Assembly: GCA_003326205.1 (NCBI GenBank)
Contig: LWTK01000020.1
Span: 1-64,000 of the forward strand
Source: Nostoc sp. ATCC 43529
GTDB taxonomy: Bacteria; Cyanobacteriota; Cyanobacteriia; Cyanobacteriales; Nostocaceae
Direction of reading: 5' to 3'
Length of the DNA: 64,000 nt
Positions 46,048-54,637 of this stretch are shown here, piece after piece; the stretch's first letter is position 1; every line of letters starts with the position of its first letter. The translations under genes and the position numbers were made by a program. The notes beneath the pieces were generated by a model. That model was not told the DNA's origin. It searched no databases and worked only from the letters and a program-made list of their open reading frames with translations.

Positions 46048-46761
46048 CTACACGTAGCGATGACCACCATCGATATGAATGACTTCGGCCGTAATTGAGG
46101 GATTGGTCATCAGAAAAATAACGGCACTGGCAACTTCTTCAGGTGTTACTAACCGCTTAGTGGGAATTTTGGAGGCAACGTCTTGAAAAGCTTCTTGCTT
46201 GGCTGGGCCAAAAATTCCATCCCACATGGGAGTATCAGTCCAACCAGGGGAAACAGCATTGACTCGAATCGGGGCTAATTCGACAGCCAAAGCACGGGAC
46301 ATTTGTTCAGCCGCAGCGGTCGCCACCGCAGTTGGCCAAGCACCGGGAACTGGGCGATCTGTGGATAATCCACCGGTGAGGGTAATAGAGCCGCCAGAAA
46401 GCATTTTTGGCACAGCTGCTCGAATGACATAAACGCTTCCCCAAACACGGCTTTCAATGGCAGGGCGAAATTGGTCAACAGAGCCATCGAGAATCTTACC
46501 ACCAACAAAGCTTCCAGCTGAAATGTAAACGTGGTCAACCTGGCCTGTTGTGCTAAACAAACGCTCTACTGCTGCTTCATCGGTGATGTCTACTAGACCA
46601 GTGTAAACTTTTCCTAGACGCTCAGATGCTTCCTCTAATTTACTTGCTGAGCGACCAGCAATTGTTACTTCTGCACCTAAGTGTTTTGCCAATCGGGCAG
46701 TCTCATAGCCAATGCCCTGACTACCACCAACCACAACTACATGCTTTCCTTCTAACTGCAT
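46048..46761 (-). CDS. Short-chain dehydrogenase/reductase
   Basis: A 237-residue SDR. The NAD(P)-binding motif is VVVVGGSQGIGYETARLAK. The usual catalytic Tyr-x3-Lys is hard to find: where YxxxK would be expected the sequence is GAWPTAVATAAAEQMSRALA, so the normal Tyr and Lys appear to be missing. The downstream VNAVSPGWTDTPMWDG and IHIDGGHRYV are typical. I start at ATG 46761, with AGGAGG before it. A sequence resembling the putative TetR operator lies 43 bp upstream. It may be a non-canonical SDR such as an epimerase-like or regulatory member. Confidence 0.86.
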   Translation of the reverse strand: MQLEGKHVVVVGGSQGIGYETARLAKHLGAEVTIAGRSASKLEEASERLGKVYTGLVDITDEAAVERLFSTTGQVDHVYISAGSFVGGKILDGSVDQFRPAIESRVWGSVYVIRAAVPKMLSGGSITLTGGLSTDRPVPGAWPTAVATAAAEQMSRALAVELAPIRVNAVSPGWTDTPMWDGIFGPAKQEAFQDVASKIPTKRLVTPEEVASAVIFLMTNPSITAEVIHIDGGHRYV

Positions 46762-46803
46762 TGCTGGAACCCTCCTGGGGAATATATTCTTCTGGAAAAA
46801 TTT

Positions 46804-46822
46804 TTGAATGAACACTCATTGA
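46804..46822. promoter_or_regulatory. Candidate TetR operator upstream of the SDR
   Basis: TTGAATGAACACTCATTGA is a near-palindrome lying 43 bp upstream of the SDR start. It closely resembles the two 16-bp sites upstream of the GST at 47702-47734 and, less well, one upstream of tetR at 48598. Confidence 0.55.
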
Positions 46823-47018
46823 CTGAGGGTATTTAATCAAAGCGAATTGATTGTTTAGAACTTTGCTCACGACAATGACAATGCCCTCATGTCATTGAGC
46901 GCCCATCTGTGTTATCTGAGGTGTTGATGATGGTGTGAATTTATTGAAAAGCCAATCATCATTTAAATCTGCGTTTCTCTAGCAATCTGAACTGTGCAAC
47001 TTCAAAGCACATCTATAT

Positions 47019-47669
47019 TTAACCTTGTGCTTTTCCTTCCAACAATCCCGCTAGAGTTTTCTGAAAACTCTCCCGCTGGCTGAGATTGTCTAACCACGCT
47101 GCTGTTTTGGGTCTAGCTTTAATCAGTGCCGATCCTTCTTTGGTCATGTTGACGTAGTACACCATTGACCCAGTTATGATATCAGCCAAGGTTAATGTAT
47201 TACCTACAATAAATGATGTTGCCAGTTCTTTTTCCAGGACATCTAAATGGTGACTAGTAGTGTTTGCTGACTCTGCAACAACAACTTCATCAGGTATACC
47301 ACCCATAATTGGACTCATAATTCGTTGCAAAAACAATTGCATCACACCGACTGTATACAAATAATTTGCCGCAATGCCAATCCATTTCCGCACTTGGGCG
47401 CGTGATTTAGCATCGGTAGGCTGCAAGGATGGACCGTCGAAAGCTTCATCAACGTAACCTAAAATGGCTGGAGTTTCGTACAGGATGAAATCTCCATGTT
47501 CCAATACAGGCATTTTCCGAAATGGGTTGAGCTTGGCGTATTCGTCTGTCCCCAGATAGTCAAACCCGATTTCGTTGAAGCGGTAGTCAATTCCTTTCTC
47601 GATTAAGACAATGCGAGCAGAACGAACATTAGGACTGACTGGAAAGCCGTGTACAACTAAGCTGGACAT
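47019..47669 (-). CDS. Glutathione S-transferase family protein (2)
   Basis: A 216-residue GST with an N-terminal thioredoxin fold (LVVHGFPVSPNVRSARIVLI), a glutathione-binding loop (RKMPVLEHGDFILYETPAIL) and a helical C-terminal domain (SFIVGNTLTLADIITGSMVY). SPNVRSAR places Ser in the usual catalytic position. The start ATG 47669 follows AGGAGT; the frame opens 19 codons earlier across the operator region, which is unlikely to be coding. It is the first structural gene after tetR, with two candidate operator sites in its promoter. Confidence 0.88.
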   Translation of the reverse strand: MSSLVVHGFPVSPNVRSARIVLIEKGIDYRFNEIGFDYLGTDEYAKLNPFRKMPVLEHGDFILYETPAILGYVDEAFDGPSLQPTDAKSRAQVRKWIGIAANYLYTVGVMQLFLQRIMSPIMGGIPDEVVVAESANTTSHHLDVLEKELATSFIVGNTLTLADIITGSMVYYVNMTKEGSALIKARPKTAAWLDNLSQRESFQKTLAGLLEGKAQG

Positions 47670-47701
47670 AAGGTTTACTCCTGAGGTGTTAGCAATGTTT
47701 T

Positions 47702-47734
47702 TTGAACGTTTATTCAATTTGAACACTCATTCAA
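47702..47734. promoter_or_regulatory. Two candidate TetR operators upstream of GST 2
   Basis: TTGAACGTTTATTCAA (47702-47717) and TTGAACACTCATTCAA (47719-47734) stand almost back to back, 33-65 bp before the GST start. Both fit TTGAAC-N5-ATTCAA and form imperfect palindromes, typical of a dimeric TetR-family binding site. Confidence 0.6.
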
Positions 47735-47953
47735 GATAAAACTAAACAAAATGATTGTCAAGACCAAATCTTAAAATTCATTAAAGATGCTCTGATGACC
47801 GATGGCTGATGGCTGCTGACTGTTAACAGCCACGTGAAATTCATCCTTTTTAGGGGTGGGGAAGCCCATTCCTTCTGAGGATGGCATTACGCCTTTCTAG
47901 GCTGTTAACTGATGGGTATTAACCGTCAACTGTCAACAATCAACGTGAAACTT

Positions 47954-48544
47954 TTAGCGGTGAAATGAGTTTAACTGAAGCATTGTCCTTGCTCCTGCTG
48001 CAATACTGTTAAGGGTTGGAGCGTCGCGTCGGATTCGTGCAACAGCTAACATACCCACAACTAATCCCAGCAATGCTTTAGCATTAGTATCGATCGCGAA
48101 TGATTTCGGCAAATCTCCGTCCTCAATTGCTTGAGCAAGATTGAGCCGAAAGAATGATTCAATTTCGTCTAAACGATCCTCAATAATCGCGATCGTGCTG
48201 GGTGAATGGGATTCGCGCTCTATGGCTGTGTTAATAATCAAACAACCCTTCTGTTTCGAGTCGTCGATCATCGCTTTAGCCAATAGATTAAACCATTGTT
48301 GAATACATTCCAAGGGTGGACAATGGCGTGGCATTGAAGCGCGAAAGAATTCTTGTGTGTATTTTTTGAATACTTGCTGAAATAACTTTTCTTTGTCGCC
48401 AAAGGCAGCATATAAGCTTCCAGGCTGGATTCCTGTGGCTTGCACGATGTCTTTCATGGAAGTGTTGGCATAACCACGCTGCCAGAACAAATCCATGATG
48501 ATCGTTAAAACCTCGTCCTTATCAAACTCTCGTTGCCGAACCAC
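47954..48544 (-). CDS. TetR/AcrR family transcriptional regulator
   Basis: A 196-residue repressor. The N-terminal helix-turn-helix is DEVLTIIMDLFWQRGYANTS, then MKDIVQATGIQPGSLYAAFG and DKEKLFQQVFKKY. The C-terminal ligand domain is of the TetR_C type (GCLIINTAIERESHSPSTIA). It begins with GTG; GAGGAG lies about 14 bases upstream. The domain order and the GCLIINTA block resemble regulators of electrophile and quinone detoxification genes. It heads a run of GST, SDR, AKR and GST genes. Related palindromes upstream of itself, GST 2 and the SDR suggest autoregulation. Confidence 0.9.
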   Translation of the reverse strand: MVRQREFDKDEVLTIIMDLFWQRGYANTSMKDIVQATGIQPGSLYAAFGDKEKLFQQVFKKYTQEFFRASMPRHCPPLECIQQWFNLLAKAMIDDSKQKGCLIINTAIERESHSPSTIAIIEDRLDEIESFFRLNLAQAIEDGDLPKSFAIDTNAKALLGLVVGMLAVARIRRDAPTLNSIAAGARTMLQLNSFHR

Positions 48545-48597
48545 GGGGTAATTAAAGTCTCCTCGTTATTGTGTGTATTTGTTAACTATACACATTT

Positions 48598-48613
48598 TTG
48601 AATGATTAATCAA
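48598..48613. promoter_or_regulatory. Weak candidate TetR operator upstream of tetR
   Basis: TTGAATGATTAATCAA lies 54 bp upstream of the tetR start codon and shares TTGAAT and TCAA with the sites upstream of GST 2 and the SDR. The match is weaker than theirs. Confidence 0.4.
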
Positions 48614-48870
48614 GATTCAAGTTTTTGTATGTATTTTTACTATAGTATTAGTCATAAAAATTACTTTTTTGGTAAAAACATCAATGTTTTAATGCCAGTT
48701 GGAGTTGAATAGGATTGTTATGAGATGTTTCTTGATGAGGATTTGAGGAGCGATCGCCAATTTTAACCCGATTCTTTTCCTACACATCTTAATTTTGAAC
48801 AAACGACCAAAAATATATGTTGTTCAATTCATCTAATATCAGGTTAGATGAAAGATTTATCATTTAGAAG

Positions 48871-48985
48871 TGATATCGTGTCCGGCTAATCACCTATGAT
48901 TACGGCATCTTTAGCAAAATCCCAAAAACTTTTCCCCCTGCTAAGAGATGCCCTCTAAATGGTAAGTCTTTAAAAGGACATGATA
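48871..48985. repeat. MITE-like element, family 5 (copy 2)
   Basis: It starts TGATATCGTGTCCGG and ends GGACATGATA, like the element at 10695-10841. It directly abuts the family 2 element that begins at 48985. Nothing coding was seen in it or in 48614-48870. Confidence 0.5.
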
Positions 48986-49065
48986 AGTAGGTAGACATAA
49001 TTAAATGTAAAATGCGAATCTCCAGAAACCAGATAGAATAAGCTTTTTCCTTCTGCCTTCTACTT
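48985..49065. repeat. MITE-like element, family 2 (copy 2, short)
   Basis: It has the AAGTAGGTAGACATAATTAA end of family 2, and the opposite end reads CTTCTACTT. The interior lacks the palindromic core present in copies 1 and 3, so it is a deleted or different relative. Confidence 0.55.
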
Positions 49066-49096
49066 ATTACTCTTTTTACCACTTACTTACTTAAAA

Positions 49097-49368
49097 CTAA
49101 ATTGGCACAGTAATAATAAACTTCGTTCCCTTACCAGAGATTGACGAGCAGCTAATTTGTCCGTTGTGTTTATCTACAATAATTTAGTAGCTGATAGCTA
49201 ATCCTAGCCCAGTTCCCTTACCCACGGGCTTAGTTGTAAAAGATGGCTCAAAAATTCTCGCTTGCACCTCAGGAGGCATACCAAGAGCATTATCTTCAAT
49301 GCAAATTGTAACGGTTTTTTGCTGGCGATCGACCGATGTAGTAATTGCGATCGTGTTATCCTAAGCAG
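49097..49368 (-). pseudogene. Histidine kinase ATPase-domain remnant
   Basis: On the minus strand the C-terminal HATPase domain of a sensor kinase is readable: [40 protein letters not shown] (G1 and G2 boxes), LAISY, then a TAA stop where CAA (Gln) is expected, then IIVDKHNGQI and GTKFIITVPI before the natural stop. Upstream, the frame meets another stop just before [11 protein letters not shown]. The N-terminal sensor and HisKA parts are missing. It is a dead fragment embedded between MITEs. Confidence 0.82.
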
Positions 49369-49454
49369 CTACGCTACGAAGAGAGCAATTAAAAAACTTA
49401 TATGCAGCAAAGCTCTGGGACTTTACATTTGTATGAGATTTTTCGTGAAATGGT

Positions 49455-49582
49455 AAGTAGAAGGACTCAATTAAACTAAAGTTCGTAGTATGGGCTTGAG
49501 CGATTAAAACGTCTGTTAAGAGCGATAAATCGCTTACTACGAACAAAGCTCCAATCTTAGATTTAATTATGTCTACGTACTT
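49455..49582. repeat. MITE-like element, family 2 (copy 3)
   Basis: A 128-bp near-identical copy of 5359-5485, with ends AAGTAGAAGGACTCAATTAA and, read inward from the right, AAGTACGTAGACATAATTAA. It contains the same core hairpin (GTTCGTAGTATGGGCTTGAG to CTTACTACGAAC). Confidence 0.75.
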
Positions 49583-49629
49583 ATAACTCAATTAGCAGCG
49601 ATGGGCAATGGCTTGAGAGTGAGTTTTTA

Positions 49630-49652
49630 AGCTCTCCCTGAAGGGGGGAGAG
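49630..49652. terminator. Probable hairpin terminator after the divergent KAS III gene
   Basis: AGCTCTCCCTGAAGGGGGGAGAG forms a short GC-rich hairpin, with CTCTCCC pairing to GGGAGAG, 38 bp downstream of the minus-strand gene at 49691. No long T-tract follows, so termination efficiency is uncertain. Confidence 0.4.
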
Positions 49653-49690
49653 GTTTGGAGAGTGGTTCTTTGGAATCTGTCGAACTCAGA

Positions 49691-50701
49691 TTAATATTTT
49701 ACAGTTAATGCTGCCCATGAAAAACCAGCAGCACTACTAGCTAAAACCACAAGATTCCCTGGCTTTATTTTATTTGATTCTAGAGTTTTAGCCAAACCAA
49801 ACATGGTATCTACAGCACCTAGATGACCATATTCCGGCAAAGAAATGAATGTCTGTTCATCTTTTAAATTTAAAGATTCTAGAATGCCTTTAGATAAGCT
49901 CTTTTTAACTTGATTGGTTAACAAAAAATCCACATCTTTTATCAAATAACCACTTTTTTCTAAAGACTTGCGAATGACCTTACCATAGTTTTCTAAATAC
50001 AGAGCTGATAAGATTGTTTCTAGTCCTTGTGGGTCTTTAACTTTTAAATAATTCAGTTCATCGTTAATTTGTCCACCTCCAACAGGAAATCTAGTCCCTG
50101 CTGATTCTACCTTGAGACAATCTACCAATTTTGCATTTGTAATAGCGTGATAAGAGAGGATTTGATTGCTTGGTTCTTCTTTTTTCAATATTGCTGCTGC
50201 TGCACCATCAGCCATCATAAATGTTGATAAACTATTGACATCTGAATAATCTAGGAGCATAGACAATTTATCACTACAGACAACTAAGGCATAAGATAAA
50301 TCATTATCTGCCAATAACATATTTCGACAAATATGTATTCCTAGATTACCGCTATTACAAAAATTTCTCACTTCAAATGCAAAAGCGTTGTCTGCGCCAA
50401 TTGCTTCTTGAATTTTGGCAGCAGGAGACCAAAATCTGTAATCATAGTCTCCTGCTGCACAATAAGCAATCAGATCGATTTTACTCGGTATAATTTTTGC
50501 CTTATTTATAGCTTCTAATGCTGCTTTAATTCCCATATCACTGGGATGTTCGTCTCGATCTGCAATTGGTTTCTGTTTAATCCCAATCTTTTCAGTGAAA
50601 ACAAACTCAGGTAGGTTGGCTAGTTGAGCCATTTCTTTACTGGTTAAAATTCCTTTAGGAATGTAATAACTAACAGACGCGATCCCAACAGTTGGTTCCA
50701 T
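49691..50701 (-). CDS. Divergent KAS III-family condensing/acyltransfer enzyme
   Basis: A 336-residue thiolase-fold protein of the KAS III family (MEPTVGIASVSYYIPKGILT; ADRDEHPSDMGIKAALEAIN). Cys115 (EVRNFCNSGNLGIHI) fills the nucleophile position. The other two residues of the usual triad are changed. Where PHQAN is expected the sequence is LLTNQVKKS, and where GN(T/I)SAAS is expected it is EYGHLGAVDTMFG, so His becomes Asn and Asn becomes His. Without the normal malonyl-decarboxylating pair it may transfer acyl groups or perform non-decarboxylating condensation. A PanE-like reductase follows upstream on the same strand, 162 bp away. Confidence 0.85.
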   Translation of the reverse strand: MEPTVGIASVSYYIPKGILTSKEMAQLANLPEFVFTEKIGIKQKPIADRDEHPSDMGIKAALEAINKAKIIPSKIDLIAYCAAGDYDYRFWSPAAKIQEAIGADNAFAFEVRNFCNSGNLGIHICRNMLLADNDLSYALVVCSDKLSMLLDYSDVNSLSTFMMADGAAAAILKKEEPSNQILSYHAITNAKLVDCLKVESAGTRFPVGGGQINDELNYLKVKDPQGLETILSALYLENYGKVIRKSLEKSGYLIKDVDFLLTNQVKKSLSKGILESLNLKDEQTFISLPEYGHLGAVDTMFGLAKTLESNKIKPGNLVVLASSAAGFSWAALTVKY

Positions 50702-50863
50702 GATGCAGAATACTCTAATAAGTGAACGACAAGCTCTTGGCTATACTGATGTATTTACTAAACCACTTCTTTGTAACTTTAGGATTTATCCTATTGTGTT
50801 TAATGACAACAGCAATAATTCTTCAGTCTTGTCATTGGACAAAGTACAGAGTGGTACAAGGAA

Positions 50864-51820
50864 TTAAGCGTTTTTCCGATCTCCCACTCTTATTTTCTCA
50901 TCTAAAAATTTTAGCTGCTGGTATATACACCTAATCTGCGGTAGATCTACATTGGCCGCTTGCGCTTTCCGTAATGGATTCCCAAAAATTGCTTCTACTT
51001 CCAAAGGCCGCCTTTCGTCGTAGTCAATTTTCATGCTGGTACGATAAGGCTTCATCTTCACGGTGTAATCCAGCATTGTTTGAATGAAGCTATCGGGAAT
51101 GATGCGTCCACAACTAAGTGACCCGGCTGCAACTTCATACATCAACTGTTCAACTAACTTCCGGGTGTGGACATAGGACATTAATTCATCTGTTCTCGCA
51201 TTGAGAATTACAGACAGTCCATTATAGGGAATATTCCACACCAATTTTTTCCATCGCGCTAGTAATAAGTCTTGAGCTAATTCTATTAAGATACCAGCAC
51301 TCTTGAAGTCATCGGCAATTTGCCGCATCTTATCTGTAATCCCGGTAGGATCGTAGCCAGAAGCATACCCACCGAAGGTAATATGTCCATAGTCGAGGTG
51401 GTGGATATGTCCTGCTCCGACTTTATTGGAACAGAGAAAACACAACCCACCAATAATACTGACATTGCTAACGATTTTGGCAACTTCTTCTTCCACCGCC
51501 AGTCCATTTTGCAATACCAACACTACTCCATCATCCTTGACAACAGGCGGTAACATCTGCGGCAATAAATGGTTTTGTGTCGTCTTTAGTGCTACGACTA
51601 CCACATTGCATTGTGGCATTTTTTCTATATCATTGTAGGCATTGACTTGAGGAAGGCTGAAGTTACCATCTTTTGACTCAATAACCAAACCAAATTTAGT
51701 GACATATTCATAATCACTCTTGAGTAAAAAGTGAACATCTAAACCAGCTTTTTGCAGTTTGGCACCATAAAAGCCACCTAATGCACCAGTTCCTAGAATG
51801 GCATAACTACGCTTGGACAT
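50864..51820 (-). CDS. 2-Dehydropantoate 2-reductase-like protein
   Basis: A 318-residue ketopantoate reductase (PanE/ApbA) family protein. The NADPH-binding motif is YAILGTGALGGFYGAKLQKA, then VVVALKTTQNHLLPQM and VLVLQNGLAVEEEV (with the conserved Asn). The C-terminal helical domain has the catalytic Lys in RWKKLVWNIPYNGLSVI. True PanE makes pantoate for CoA. Because it sits directly before the divergent KAS III gene it could instead reduce a 2- or 3-oxo product of that enzyme; sequence cannot decide. It has a normal length for the family. Confidence 0.86.
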   Translation of the reverse strand: MSKRSYAILGTGALGGFYGAKLQKAGLDVHFLLKSDYEYVTKFGLVIESKDGNFSLPQVNAYNDIEKMPQCNVVVVALKTTQNHLLPQMLPPVVKDDGVVLVLQNGLAVEEEVAKIVSNVSIIGGLCFLCSNKVGAGHIHHLDYGHITFGGYASGYDPTGITDKMRQIADDFKSAGILIELAQDLLLARWKKLVWNIPYNGLSVILNARTDELMSYVHTRKLVEQLMYEVAAGSLSCGRIIPDSFIQTMLDYTVKMKPYRTSMKIDYDERRPLEVEAIFGNPLRKAQAANVDLPQIRCIYQQLKFLDEKIRVGDRKNA

Positions 51821-52043
51821 TTTGCTAACAAAGAGATTTTTCTATAACGATCGTAAGGCCAAGAGGTTGTATACATACAGCCAAAAACTGCTGATGTGTC
51901 ATTACGTAGCGAACCACGATCATGTATAGGAGGCAACAGGCTAAGAAAGTCTTTTGGTGTCTCGGTTTTACGATAGGGTTATGCCCTAATTTATCTGGTA
52001 AATTCTATTGCGATCGCAGCGATTATCGCTTTATGCATTTACA

Positions 52044-54557
52044 TCAGCTAGATGAATCTGTTAATTTGCCGATGCCTCCAAAAACAATTAACCAAACCAC
52101 TACCACAACCCAGTGAATTAAAACTATTACCCACAACGAACCTGTCAGCGCATAGGCAACTGTGCATATTATTCCTAATAATGCAGCTAAACTCAGAAAA
52201 ACCAAATTAAAAAATGTCGATAGTCCCTTTTTAAAAAAGGTCTTAGCATTCAAGGGATGATAAACAACAAATAATAATAAGCTGACAATTCCCCACAATC
52301 CCCACTTAAACCAATTGATAATTTCTGTTGGATGAGGAAGCAGAAAAACTCGAAAAACTAGTTCTTCTACAATTGCAGGCATAAATAAGCAACGTAATAT
52401 CAGCAAGTTTTTATCAATCCAACTTGCAGACCAAACTTGTATTTGTAAAAACCTAAATTTGAAGCCAATAGGTATGGCGATCGCACTATAAATTATCAGT
52501 AGTAAAATAACAACTAACCAATCTTGGAAGCTGGGAATTACTAACGATGCTAAAAAACGATTTAAAAGAATTGATAGCGGTGAAATATTGGTAAAGGGAA
52601 TCTCGATTTGTCCGAAAACTACTGTTGGGGCAATGGGTCTAATATCAGCTTGCCAACCGCCTACTTGATTGGTTCGCCATACTTGCATGATTGCACCGTG
52701 TTTTAAAAATGTTGCTGCGAGGTCATCCTGCGCTTGTCTTGGCATAATTGTTCGCCATGTTGTTAAACCAGCCCAAATACTCCCATCTTGAAATGGTTTG
52801 GTGGTTTTGCCGATTCCCGTACCTGCGAGTATAGTTGCTTGACTTTGCCAGTCAGCGCGGACTATCCCCAAAGGTGCTAATTGTTGTTCTAAAGCTTGAC
52901 CTAATTGAATTAACCGTTGAAAGCGTAAGGTTTGGGGGTGATTCGGGTTGGCATTTAACCAAGTTTGAATTTGAGGATTTGCAGCAACTTGATTTTTAAT
53001 TGCTAGTATCGCTGCATACAGCGCTTGGCTAGAGTCTTGAATACAGGAAGTTGCAGGTGATACCATTGCCCCACCAGTACCATCACCGACCCGATAACGG
53101 GCCATTGTCAACTGTAATTGTTGCTGGAACTGGTCTAAAGGCGAAAGTTTGACTCCATCAAAATCATAATCTTGGATTACAGGGTCAAATTTTATCAGAA
53201 TATCTGATACCGGACGTGTCGCCAGCCAGCCACGTTGTAAGTTTCCCATATAATCAGCCCATGTATGCGTTGCAGCAATAATTCCATCCGGGTTATGGGC
53301 ATAAATTTGGTGATATTTTGTCTCGAAGCGTAATTCGTTAGTAAACTCGTCCCGCACAACTTCTGCAATTCCAAAAGCAAAATGTCCGGTGACAGTATAA
53401 GGTACTCCCAGGGTTTCAGCTTTACGTCCCCCAATTCCACCGAACAGATGCAGTAAAATCGCTTTGTCGCCTTCTTGCCAGTTTGATATCAATTGATTGG
53501 CTGAACTGCCAGTTTCTAGGGGGTTTAACAAAACAGTATTGATTTTACCTTTATTTTTCTCCGTATTTTGCCAATTCAAAGTTTTGATGTAATTCAGCGC
53601 TGGTTCTTTGCCAGTAATGCTTTGATTGGGTTGAATGCGAAAGAGAGAACGAGGTGCGATCGCCTGTACAGTAAATACATCATTAATATCTTCAGCACCG
53701 TAAATATACCAACCTTCATTACCCGCAGGTGACTTTTCAATTTGCAGCGGACTTGAAGGGGCAAAATTTCGCGTATCTATAACTTGTTGGGGAATGCGAA
53801 TAGTTTCTAAAACACCATCAAACTTCTTAGAAATAGGATTGTAATGCTGTACTAAAAAATAATCACTACCCTTTTGATTTTTGGTTGAGGAAAAAGTTGT
53901 GCGGCTGGGTTTAATGATTTTCACCAAACCATAAAATCTACCAGTCACCAAAACAGGTTCGCGTTCAATTTGTAAAAGGGGTTTTTCTTGACTTTCCGTA
54001 ATAATTGTATGGGAATCTAAAGCAACAATTGTATTATCATCAGGATTTGCCCCAGCCAAAGAACGTAATGTCCCTACCTGACGAACTCCGTCGAGTCGAA
54101 AAGGATGAATATTTCCTTGTTTTTGGCTTTTAATTACTTCCGGAGTAAAGTTAACATCTCGCGTTACAGCTTGAACGTAAGTTAGTAAATCTTGATTTTT
54201 TTTCCACTCTAGGCGCACAATCTTTCCTACCAAATTTTGTGCTGTCGGTGGTGCATGTTGTACTTCCAACCATACCCAATCTAAATTATCTGCTAATTGC
54301 TGTTTTGTTGGTAAAATCAATCTTCCTACCCAGTCTGCAATAGGTTTATAAAGGTTTGCAGAGGGAATTTTTGTAACTGGGTAAAAACTAGGTTGATTAA
54401 AATCCTGTCGAATATGTATCGCATAATTACTTTTGCGTTCTACTAGCTGTGGTTGTCTTGGGGAATGTTGTAACACCACAACTAGTGCTATGAACAGTAG
54501 CAGTAAAAATATTGTTAACTTTAACGTGCTTTTTCGACTTAATCGAGGCCAAATCAA
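52044..54557 (-). CDS. CPBP (Abi) family intramembrane metalloprotease with large N-terminal region
   Basis: An 837-residue membrane protein. One helix near the N-terminus (LTIFLLLLFIALVVVL, about 14-29) is followed by about 600 residues expected outside the membrane, with no family that I can name. It contains KTLNWQNTEKNKG and a TGKEPALNYIKTL segment. The C-terminal 230 residues are a CPBP protease: membrane helices with EELVFRVFLLPHP (the EExxxR motif) and VVYHPLNAKTFF (metal-binding His). CPBP proteases process prenylated proteins or bacteriocins. The long N-terminal part may select substrates. The start codon appears to be TTG with a weak ribosome site. Confidence 0.82.
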   Translation of the reverse strand: MIWPRLSRKSTLKLTIFLLLLFIALVVVLQHSPRQPQLVERKSNYAIHIRQDFNQPSFYPVTKIPSANLYKPIADWVGRLILPTKQQLADNLDWVWLEVQHAPPTAQNLVGKIVRLEWKKNQDLLTYVQAVTRDVNFTPEVIKSQKQGNIHPFRLDGVRQVGTLRSLAGANPDDNTIVALDSHTIITESQEKPLLQIEREPVLVTGRFYGLVKIIKPSRTTFSSTKNQKGSDYFLVQHYNPISKKFDGVLETIRIPQQVIDTRNFAPSSPLQIEKSPAGNEGWYIYGAEDINDVFTVQAIAPRSLFRIQPNQSITGKEPALNYIKTLNWQNTEKNKGKINTVLLNPLETGSSANQLISNWQEGDKAILLHLFGGIGGRKAETLGVPYTVTGHFAFGIAEVVRDEFTNELRFETKYHQIYAHNPDGIIAATHTWADYMGNLQRGWLATRPVSDILIKFDPVIQDYDFDGVKLSPLDQFQQQLQLTMARYRVGDGTGGAMVSPATSCIQDSSQALYAAILAIKNQVAANPQIQTWLNANPNHPQTLRFQRLIQLGQALEQQLAPLGIVRADWQSQATILAGTGIGKTTKPFQDGSIWAGLTTWRTIMPRQAQDDLAATFLKHGAIMQVWRTNQVGGWQADIRPIAPTVVFGQIEIPFTNISPLSILLNRFLASLVIPSFQDWLVVILLLIIYSAIAIPIGFKFRFLQIQVWSASWIDKNLLILRCLFMPAIVEELVFRVFLLPHPTEIINWFKWGLWGIVSLLLFVVYHPLNAKTFFKKGLSTFFNLVFLSLAALLGIICTVAYALTGSLWVIVLIHWVVVVVWLIVFGGIGKLTDSSS

Positions 54558-54637
54558 GGGAATATACCTAGTAGTTATTCGTAATTAATATATTACTCCC
54601 ATTTTAAGAGTGAAAAAGATGGTGGGTGATGACTGTT

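Noticed and set aside
50722..50934. 70-codon hydrophobic frame MNDKLLAILMYLLNHFF
   Set aside because: It overlaps the end of the PanE-like gene on the other strand; the hydrophobic part could be real, but no ribosome-binding site or homology supports it.
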